64,000 nucleotides of DNA from Cinclus cinclus. Taxonomy: Eukaryota > Chordata > Aves > Passeriformes > Cinclidae. Positions 51,671-62,200 of this stretch are shown one piece after another. Position 1 is the stretch's first letter; every line of letters begins with the position of its first letter. The stretch spans positions 18,462,704 through 18,526,703 of the forward strand of contig NC_085055.1 of NCBI RefSeq assembly GCF_963662255.1. Direction: 5' to 3'. The position numbers and the translations under genes were made by a program. The notes under the pieces were generated by a model that ran no database searches, had not been told where the DNA came from, and worked only from the letters and a program-made list of their open reading frames with translations.

Positions 51671-54600
51671 CTCATAAACAAGACTCCAAACCACAGAAAT
51701 TAACTTTGATTTTCTCAAGGACATACTGCATTATGCATGATGCATGCAGGAATCCAGACACGTCCCCAAAGCCAGAAGGCATTGCCAGGAGCATACTTAG
51801 CGTTTCATTTCTGGTTTTTCTATGAGTAGGACATAGTGGGGGAACCAATTCACATGCAAGGAAAATGTGATTCTACAGTACCTGAGACTAAGCCAAGACT
51901 CAGCCCTCCATACAGCAAACTGTGCTTATTATTTGTCAGAGGCATGAAACACCTTTTTTTGAAGTCTCCAGAGACAGAAAAGTGCTCAATTTGTCATTGT
52001 GGTTTAGCCCCACTTGACAAGTAAGCACCACACAGTCACTCATGGTCACTTCCCCACAGCAGGATGGGGGAAAGAATCAGAAGAGCAAAAGAAGCGACAT
52101 ATTTGCAACATCATTATGCATGAAACCAAAGTAGATAAGGTGTTTACAGAGGTTATGGCATCCATTTTAGGAAAGTAAAAGTAATGGCCAATTCAGGAAA
52201 CACTATTTTGGAGAAATGCCGTTGAGCAAATGAAATCACAGTGTCTTAGCAGCTAAGGACAATTACCAAGTATTATGTTTTATTCATGTAATTTACTGAT
52301 GCCTTTGACCAGCCTGACATTATGAAGATTGAGTCAGTCAGAATTTATAGACAACTAGCAGAGTCAATGACAACTTGCCTCGTTAAGAAGAAATGTTGGA
52401 TCACTAAAGAAATATGTTTAGTCATTTGCCTGTCAAATCCTGGTTTTAAAAAATGCTCTGAGCTGATTTCTCCTCCTGAGTGAATGGGCTTGACATTTAT
52501 TGTCACTGTCTTCCACCTCTGGCTTGAATTGGTGGCACGATGGAAATACCAGGTACTGTACTTTGGTACGGGGCCAGGATGGTGTTAAGGATGTGCAACC
52601 ACATGCAAAAGCACAGACTCAACTCTGAACTAAAGCATCACACCCTGACAGAGTAATTGACTGAAATTCAGTGTTTGACATTAAATACCCAAATGAGTTT
52701 CCTTTATATCCATTATTACAGAGGGGATTTCAGGTCAAGAAAGCAATCAGGGATTCAGATATTTTAAATACAAAGAGGTTGGAGAAATGCCATCATCCCT
52801 TGAATATATTTGGGGATGCTGCATAGGACCTATTTTAAGTCAATACGCAGATGTCAGATTAACTTTGTTTTACAGAACAAATACCTTATCCATAAGAACT
52901 GTAAAAAACAGGATCATTTCCTCTCACTCATTTCATACCTTCCTAACTCCCTAAAATGTGGGGGGCTTGGTGCCAGGAGAGAATTTTGTGACACCACAAA
53001 TCATTAGATAATACCACTTCAGAGCATGGCTTATATTGGAAAACATTACAGATGGCACGCAAAAGAAAAAATGGTTGCCAACACAAGCATCTCCAGATCT
53101 TGAGATAAATCTATAAACAAGAGATAATAGGTCAAATATAGTGACTACAAATAAAGCAAGCTTCTGCAGAGTAACAACAACCATATCATAGCTGCCCGTG
53201 TCATGTCCTATATCAGAACATCTCATCTGATAAATTTATCTTCACACTTTAGCTCCAGCTAAAATTGCAGATAAAGAAAACAAATGATACATGAGGACCA
53301 TACAACAGCATGTCTTGTCTACCTACGTGGGAGGCTTTTTATAGAATCAGGCTTCATTCTCCTTCACTACTGTAATAAGTGACATTTAAAGGCATATAGA
53401 GCATATAACTAATATAGAATAGATTTGTTTCTGTATATATATATTGTGTGTGCTTATATGTAATGAGCTATTATAATCAAGCATATATCTGTACACAGGG
53501 TATTTTAATGGCTAAGAAATCCTGTTGTAGTCAACTGCCAGTTTAGCTATGTGGGTAATTTTAATAGACACATTACTTTAGAACAAGTCTTTACCATCTG
53601 TTCTGCCCTCTAATTACAAATGCAACAGGAATATAATTCACAATAGCATAATTAAAAAGACATAAGGAATTAAATGTATGTCTCTGATCCCCTTTAATAT
53701 AGCTTGTGTCTGTTGTATTTTCCTTTTGCTTTGTAGAACCCTTGAATAAGCCCAAGGAAAACTTTTTTTCTCTTAAATTCTCTCCATTTGCATTTATTCC
53801 ATAAAAGGCATTATTCATACAAGTAAGGTTACTGAACATATGTGGAATGCATCTGAACACAAGTGCCTGCCTGCCTGTTGCCTATAAGCTATTCTTATAT
53901 AAACACTTATAGAAAATGATGAACAATCCCTCTCTAGGTGTCTGGCCCTATGGACAAAGGGCTGTCAGACATCACAAATTCATAGCAATTGCATTTTTAA
54001 ATCTGAACCAGCTTCCATGTACTCTGATAAAAATGTCCTTAACTGTTTCAAGAGAATTAATTGATTCAAGAGAATGAAAGCGAAAACAAGCGAGAAAGTG
54101 CAATATCAGGAGAGACAATCTGGGTATGGCAACTCAAAAAAACCATGCAAAGTGTACTTTATACATCACATCCAGTGGAAAAATTTGGAAATATCAAGCA
54201 CACAATATAGGGAATTCTAAAGATAATAGTGCTACAGCAACCCATCCACATCATAAATTCAGTGTTTTTATTGAGCTCCTTTAAAAATATAAATATTAAT
54301 TTGATAAGGAAGAGATGTAACAAAGAAATTAGAGGAGAGAAAACAGGGCAAATACAGGGTATATAAGTTACAGCCAGTATAGCTCTCCTAAATGGCAGTT
54401 TTTAATCTTAGAAGAACATTCAAAAATTTTGAGATCAAATTGTTCAGTTGATAAGTTCTAGTAATGTTGGTTTATTTTTCCCTTCAATGTCACTCTTGAG
54501 TATTCCACTGGGACAGACTATTGAGCTGTGTTCCCTTACTTTTTCACTCTTTTACCTGTTTTTCATTCTTTCACACAGCAGCAAGGCCCATCCAACAGAG

Positions 54601-55198
54601 AATAGTTTCAATTTCTTGTGCACCATCTTGCATACTTTTGGGGGAAAATGCCATTGTTTTCTTTGTAGAAATTAATAGCTATTTTTATGAAAGGATATTA
54701 ATCCAGATCTATTCCTTCTAAGAATATTTCTTAAGTAATAAGATGACCTGTCTTAAGCTTCTGCATTGATTCTATGGAGTTTAAATTTTCTTCCTTAATG
54801 TTTTACTGACAATTTTACCATGGGAAACAAGCTAAATAAGTATTTCATATCAATATTGAATTTATAACAGTATGGAGGATCACTCTCAGCTATGCTTTTG
54901 CAGTGGAACTAGTTTGGACCATATGCAACTTTATAGGACATTGACACAGACGTTTCAGATAAAATTTTAAAAGGAACTGCAATGCACAGCGTACAGATCT
55001 GTTTTCAAAATTTGCCTGTTTAACTAGAGGCCTGGAAGTAAAGCCAAAAAAGTACTGAGAGCAGTATCCATATTTTTCCTACTGATAGTAGTTTATGACA
55101 TGCAATACCACAGAGGTAAAGAACAGAATATTTCTACACGTCTCTGGTGAAATCAGTTTCCTTTTAAACGTTATGTGCTGAAATGCTTCAATGCAGCC

Positions 55199-55251
55199 AG
55201 AGAAAAAAGAGAAAAAAAGAAAAAGGGGGATGGGGGGAAGGGGAAAAAAAG
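55199..55251 (+). repeat. Purine-rich tract upstream of the CpG island
   Basis: Fifty-three bases with a single pyrimidine (T at 55231): interrupted A runs, then G5, G6 and G4 blocks and A7. It lies about 230 bp from the CpG island. Such tracts tend to exclude nucleosomes and can form triplex or quadruplex DNA, so it may belong to the promoter region. That link is inference. Confidence 0.7.
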
Positions 55252-55479
55252 CACACCTAGATTAAACAAAAGCTTAGACATTACAGGAAAGCCAGAACAC
55301 CAGCAGGTGTTCCTCCTCACTTTGTACTCCAGCCCAGGAAAATAAACTACCGCACTACATGGAGAAAGTGTGAGTCACCGAACATTGTAAATTTTCCTAA
55401 TGTATCACAGCTACAGAAACACCTGTGCTAAACACAGTAACATTGTGCTAATCCTCTGCGAATATTTCAACAGCCCTGC

Positions 55480-56265
55480 AGTGTTTTCTTTCCTTCGCAG
55501 CATGCTGGGGCGGTCAGTGGTTTTCTTTCTGTCCCTCCGCGCACGCCTCCAGCGCTGCAGGTTGAGCTCAGCCGGGTGCCCGGCCCGGGCCCTGCGGCTC
55601 CCGGGGCCAGCCGCTCCCCAGCCGTGGTGGCCAGCCCCAGGCAGCCTTGGTGGGCAGCACGGTGCCAGCACCAGCGCTTTGCTGCTTCTGCTTCGGCCCA
55701 GCCAGGCACAGGGGTAACGCCGCTGGCATCACCTTCTGCCGCTCTGCTCTTGCGCTGCGCAAGAAGAGGTGCGGCTCGCCCGGGGGATGTGCGCTAGAAC
55801 GGCTGCGTGTTCGGAACGGTGTTCTGCGCTAATAAAGGCCGAAGCGGGCGGAGGGTGACCCCATCCAAGGCGGCTCAAGAGGACCGAGTGAACGGCAGGG
55901 AAAAGGCGGTTGGGAAAGCCGGCGACAGCGCCTCACGGCCCCTGCAGGAGGGCAGCCAGCCTGTACAGTCCCGCTCCCCCGGACAGGCCCTGCCCTCCCG
56001 CCGTGGGGCCCCCAGCTCTGCCCACGGCCGCCGGCACCCTCCGGGGGCTGCCCCATGGGCCGGGAGGAAAGCTGCTGGAGCACCCGGCCCCACGGACTTC
56101 CCTTCAGCCTCAGGGCTGAGGTCCAGGGAGGGCGACTGCGAACCTCACCTGTGTGTCTCCATCCCTTCCAGGAAAGCTGAGGGGGAAAAGCCTGCCCGGG
56201 AGGGAGGAGACGGCTCCCCCAGCCCCCCCAGCCCTTCTACCATCAACTCTTTTCTACTTGATTAG
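55480..56265. promoter_or_regulatory. CpG island, probable promoter or first-exon region
   Basis: This is the only CpG-dense DNA in the window. My count by eye is about 55-60 CpG in roughly 780 bp, while CpG is rare elsewhere. GC content is high and the island ends sharply on both sides. CpG islands in warm-blooded vertebrates usually mark unmethylated promoters. Promoter-like motifs are GCATGCTGGGGCG at 55500-55512, a partial match to the ZNF143/SBS element on the minus strand, and a perfect 15-bp palindrome CTTGCGCTGCGCAAG at 55749-55763, resembling an NRF1 site. No TATA box is seen. Direction is unclear: a minus-strand ATG...CAG/GTGAGG donor-like site lies at 56162-56143, and a plus-strand acceptor-like CCCTTCCAG ends at 56171. 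Open frames of 105-152 codons in it are typical of GC-rich DNA, and I recognise no protein. Confidence 0.8.
55749..55763. promoter_or_regulatory. NRF1-like palindrome
   Basis: CTTGCGCTGCGCAAG is a perfect palindrome around a central T. NRF1 prefers GCGCATGCGC-type palindromes in CpG-island promoters. This site has two GCGC half-sites one base apart rather than the optimal spacing, so binding is only possible. It lies centrally in the CpG island. Confidence 0.35.
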
Positions 56266-59200
56266 GAGCACAGACTGGGAATGCCACGAGAGGCCATTGA
56301 AACCTTGCCGTCAGGATTTAAACAAACTGCTAGTACTAGAGATTAGACCAGGCTTTGTCCCACTTGGCCTCATGGGCACTACGCAGGCTGCACCACAAGG
56401 AAACCATGGCTCATCCCAGGGCAGTGAACTGGTGGAGGCTGGCAACCTTCACGTCCCAGTGCATCTGGGGGGGCTCAGTGGGGAGGCAGGAATTAAAACA
56501 CACCCGGATCGAGGACTGTGTCTGTAAAGAGACTACATGCAGCCAAGGTGCAGCTTATTGCACTGCTGAGAAGGAGCTGAGAAGGAACCAGAGAACCAAA
56601 AGCAGCATTCCTGTAGCTCACAAACTACACAGTTTACATGGCAGCTCTCTCCTAAAGTCAGGCTTTTCATCTGACATCACTATGGTTTTCATCAATGAAA
56701 AACACCCAAAAATACAAACTCAAAAGCCCCCAAAAGTTCAGCATTTGCAGAATCGGTTACCCCTCATTTTTATTCAGGTTTAATTAAAGACCACGAGCAC
56801 CACTGTCTTATCTCCCTGCCTGGAGTTCTGGGATTCATTCTCCACCTTGCAAGCTCAGCCCTGTACACTGTTCCCACACCACAAAGAAGAAAATTCTGAC
56901 CTGCAAGTCCACAGTTCAAATATATCATGAACACTAACTTAGGAATTATTGAGTTATAAGAAAAAAAAGTGCCACAATCTAGTATCCATGACCTTAACCA
57001 TTTTTTCAGCTGATTTCTTAATAAAGTGGGACACTTGGAAGACATTAACACAATTAATGATGCTAAAATAAAAATTCCAGTCGAAAAAAATATTCCACAT
57101 TAAAAAATATTTTCTTTTTGGCAAAATTGATAAATTTTGGTTCATAATAACCTCTATGTAGATAATAAATTATAATTTTTCCCAGTGAACTGAGAGGGAG
57201 AGGTCAAGAGGTACCAAATGTAAGATTAAATGAATGAGTCACAAATGAACAATTTACAATTGCCATGTGTGTACATTCCACTTCTTCATTAATAAGTTGT
57301 CTATAAGACCAGAGAGTATAATGAGAGAATAAATCTTACCTAATCAGTTAAGTATATTTCTTCACACAGAAAGTTTTATTTCTGTGGTGAAAATTTTCAT
57401 GTTGCTTTCTGTCAAATATAATTTCCACAAACCCCAGCTTGACAGGTCTTGGCTCTATAAAGCAGACAACACTAAAGCAAGGAACACAAACATGATTCTA
57501 TGGTAGCATTTTCAGAGTTGTCTGTTTGATTCTTGAGCTTACCTGCATTGCATTCCAGGGTCTGCAACTACTCTGAGCTCACCACAGGCACCTGGGGGGA
57601 TGGATTGAGGGTTGTAACACTGATCTTGTCACCTTACTGGACTGGGAGCATCCCACCCTCCACCAAAGCTGACAATTTAGAATCCCTACAAGTGCATTGA
57701 TCTCATTCTCCCAGTTTATAGACACAAGCTGACTACTTGTGTCATGTTCTGACAGACAGAAAAAACAGCTAGAATGCCAAGAGTGGATTCTGATGAAAGA
57801 AGTAATTCTTTTTTATTCCACTGTAACTCCTAACAAGGCAAAGCAAACCTTTTAAAAGATGTTAATATGTACCATAAATTAGGAAAAAATTCATTTTAAC
57901 CTCTACCATAGTTGCTATTTTAGTGGATTTACAAGACCCCATGATGTCACTCCTGAGAATTCTTTATTCCAAGTGGAACTCAACTATGTCCCAAAAAACA
58001 GAGATGAAATCAGTCTTATCACCCATAGGTGTTTAATAATTCTGCTTCATTGTCTGCTTTCTATTCTTATCATGTCAACAGCACAAAAAATTACTTGCTA
58101 ATGGCAAAACCAGTAGAGAATTCAACTTCCTGCTGTCATCAGTGGCTTGATTTATCTTCTATCATCTCAGAGAAATCGCCATTTAAAGTCCACATTTTTA
58201 TCCTTATCTTCCAGCCTATTCAGGTTTGTGAAATAACTCTTTCAGGCAGTTTTGTCACTGGAGATTGAGTTAATGAGTTCTTCAGAAAGCCATTGCCTGA
58301 GTAGAAACCTTGCCTGAGTATGCAGCTCTAGAAAAGGGCAGTGTGGTAGAGTTATGTATTACTTGATCAAGTTTTTCGAATTCTTCAAGAATTTGGTGCA
58401 GTTGTATAAATGGACACATGCAAGTGCCGCCTTGATTGAGGAAATGCCAAAATTCTTCTGCTTCTGAATGTTTCTAATGCTTCAGAAGTTGTTTTGAAAG
58501 AACAATCCATATTCAAAGACTTCTTTCAAAGGACTCAGCTTCAGAATTACTCCTTAGATTCACGTGTCAGACTGCAAGGTAATCAATCACGCAATTGCCA
58601 TTTGGAAAGACTTTGTTTTCTAAGGTAATTAGAGTTCTTCAGGAGTTGTCCAAAGGTATTGATAAAAAGCATCAATAAAGCTACTGCTGCTGTTGATTCA
58701 GATTTTGCTCACAGCTTACTTTGCTGAGGTTATATCTCAATGAACTAGAATCAGAAAAAATATTACAAGGTCAGGCTGTTTCATCAAAAATCTGTAAAGT
58801 TTAACTAGGATGCCAATATTCTTTTGTGTCATGTACCTTTAATTACCTCTTCTGGAAAAAAAAAAAAAGTAAAATACTCAAGGAAATTATTACACTGAGT
58901 CAAACTTGATTTTGTTAAATCTTACAGCCTCTCTCCATTAATAAATTTATACCAGATGCTCCAGCAAGACACCCAAGAACCTGGGTTAGCAACAGTCAAA
59001 CCTTAGGAGAATGCTTAACTTCCTCAGTAGTGCACACAAACACATTTTGTGAATGGACTGGGGGCCTTGGAGGACAAACACAGTTTATTTTCCTTTGCAT
59101 TGCTCCTTTATGTAACCCTTTGATGCAATAAGGAGCATGAATAAATCATTTTTAAGACTGTAATATCTTAAGGTACTACTACAATGAAGATATAATTTTT

Positions 59201-62200
59201 TTCCCTAAGTAATGCACATTGACCAAATCTATAGTAAATTTATAGGAAAGACATTAGATTATTTTATTGTCACGTAATGATTTTCTACAAAAAAAAAAAA
59301 TAGTAGAAAACAACTTGTTAAACAAAGGTCTCTTCCTGTGTGGACTTGTGCCAGTCTCAACACTGATGACTGTATTTGAGGTCTTAATAAATGCATAATA
59401 TCAAGGCAACTTAGGACCTTGAACTACAGTCACCTTCCTCAATAACCTGAAGAAAAGGCATGGTGAAGTGAGTGGAAGTTCAGCATCCACAGGATGTCAG
59501 CTTCAAAAAGCTTCAATATGGTTGTTGCAAGACAGGTATAATCCTTCTGCAAGATCTCTGTAGCACCTTGTGGACCTCTCTGTCTGTCCTCTGTGTGTGG
59601 AGCACAGGTCATCCCTGGTTTGTCACGTCACTCTGAGTGACTACCATCAATGGACTCATCCAAGCCCACTCGCATTTCACAAGAGCACACTGGTGAAGGT
59701 GACTACTCCCAGCATTTCTGCAGCCAGCCAACACCTTTGTGAGTGCTGCCGTGTTGCACAGTGGTAAAATGCTGCTCCCCACCTTTGGGCACACCTGAAA
59801 TTCCTATACATGTATGTGACTGATCTGGTTTCAAGATAACCACATGCCGCTCGATAAAGAAATCATTCAAATCACTCAGCATCAACATAACGCACACATT
59901 GAGCTCACAGGACAGTTTCTTGCACTCTCAGTGACACACAGAACATAATTTTTCACCTTTGGCATTTGGCTCATGAATTCTCCAATATCTTGTAATTGAG
60001 TAACTGAAGCTGTCAAGTGCATACTCTGTATTTCAGTTTATGCTAATATCAAGTGCCCACAGTCTGAACCTGATTTTGCTCCAGCCTCCTCCAGAGTCCA
60101 CTCAGGATAACAGTCTGACCACCCCAGCCTCGGCTGGCATGGAAATCCACCAGAGGGAAGTTCGAGCACATGAGAATGTTACCACTCACCTTTATTAGAG
60201 AACTTTCCTTAGGTAACCAACTTCCTTTGTCAGTGTGAGGGCTGTGTGTGTACTGCCCATACTCACACTCAGAGAGACGGGCGTTTCCACAAGCTCCTTT
60301 GGGTCAGCCTAAACACCAGAGTCAAGGATGTTGTGTGTGGAACTGCCGGAATCATCACCCACATGGAACAACGTGCTCTCCTCAAGGCAGAGACACAAAA
60401 AGCTGCAGTGGGACTCTACACAGTAAACAGTTCAAAGACAGATAAGAAAGGCTAAATAGATCATGGCAGTAAACTCCATTATTATTTAAGATATTGTAGA
60501 CAAATAATTTAAATGAAATAAAACCCAATTCTTTGCTTAAGAGAATTATGGGGACTAGTCTGTATTTATTACACAAAGCATTATTTCCCCATGATTTAAG
60601 TATGTTTAAGAAACTGAATTCTATCATATTTTGGCAACGCAAGGCATATTTTATTCTATTTTAATATTCTTTAAGGGTGTTTTTTTGGATCACCTTATAT
60701 ATTACAAATGTAAATTTCATAGCCCCACTTAAACACTGGAGGAAATTTAACAGTGCTAAGACACAGTAGGGTATTTTAGTGGCACTATTCCAATTATTAT
60801 TTTTTTTTCAGTCCTTACTGTTACAATTCAGAGGGTTAAAATGAGTTAAAATTCAGAGAGTATTTCTTTCCTCTTTCTTCCCTCTTTGGAGACATTGATG
60901 ATTTGTCCTGGTTTTGGCAGTAATGACAGCAGAATTATACAACCCTTTCACCACTTCAGTTTCCCTAGGATTAAAGGATGTGATAGTATTGCAGCATTCC
61001 CAAAGTGGGTCAGTACTCAGAAATTTTTTGGCTGCCACCAATTCAGAGATAAATCACAATGATGCCACCATAAAGAGGCTATATTTTCAACAACAGTGAC
61101 TGCCACATAAATGAGTTTTAAAATTGTGCTATGATATCTTTCAAGTCATCATTATCAGTGCCAAAAAAATCTTCTGGATCTAAATTGCATGTCACGTACT
61201 TAATCTACATAGCATGTGGGGGAAAAAAAAAAAATCTCTGATACCTCAATTTTTCCCTGGGGAAAAGCACAGAAATTTTACCGTGGTAAAACTGCAGGTG
61301 GCCATATGTTGAACATTAGATTTCCAGAGCCGGAAAAGCTGAATCCACATTCCAGAATGCACTGAGAATCCATATACATATTAAAATTTTAGAGAGAACT
61401 GTTACATTCTTATTCTCAATGGATGTGTTAGTAGAACTTGTGACTTTAAGTACCCTTCTGGTAAAAAGATTGCTTTGTAATTTGAAAGCACTGCAGACAT
61501 GACACATGTTGTGGATGCCAAGCCTGGCTTTTTTGACATATGGTATCCCTGCTTTTGTAAAAACTGTCCTCCCCTTGAAGTTCTTTATCGCTAATACTCC
61601 TAATATATCACAGTAAATTTTAGTGTACAAAAGTAATGCAAATAGGAGCTATGTGTGCAAAATTGCTTGCAGAATTAGAGTCTATTTTTATTCTTTCTAT
61701 TTTGCTACTCACGGTGAGATGTGCATCATGATGAATTATGTTATGAGCATTTAATACAGCAAAAAGAGGAACTTAAACTTTAGCACTTACTGAAGTAAGA
61801 ATAAATGGAAAATTATTTCTGTCTTCTTATGCTTCTCCTTTAGATTATCTGGTCCCACTGAGTATTTTAAGAGTAGATCATGAAGCATTCATTTCTTGGA
61901 AAATTTAAACATTTAAAGAAAACCATTGTTTCTTTGCAAAAATAACACAGCATCAGCATCACTAATTTGTTATTTCTCCTCAGTTTAAAGTATACCATTA
62001 TTTTATTTGAATTCCAACACAAATTCCAGATTAAATCTTAGCTGTCTCACACCTGTCCAACGTGAATAGATAGACATATTCCTCTTTTACCTGCTTATGA
62101 GCTTTTGACACATTTTTCTCACCTTTCTGTCACAGAGTGATAATGGATTTTTGAGACATATTAAATCCTTAAATATGCACAAAGTGAGGCAGGGGGGCAG

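Larger units (their letters stand above)
47498..55479. other. Non-coding unique sequence
   Basis: No gene is recognised. Open frames reach 92 codons (48809-49087) without a motif I can name. Items seen are a 13-bp direct repeat at 48325-48357, a homopurine tract at 49735-49766, an AT dinucleotide repeat at 51656-51670, a cluster of TGCAT motifs at 51727-51748 and a purine-rich tract at 55199-55251. The segment 52080-52500 is complex, repeat-free DNA that could be a conserved regulatory element. The DNA at 47640-49100 is less AT-rich and might include decayed retroviral sequence next to the LTR-like element, but I cannot identify any domain. Confidence 0.6.

Noticed and set aside
55807..56265. 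152-codon plus-strand open frame in the CpG island
   Set aside because: Composition is Pro, Gly, Ala, Arg and Ser rich, as expected for any frame in GC-rich DNA. Overlapping long frames exist on both strands and no domain is recognised.
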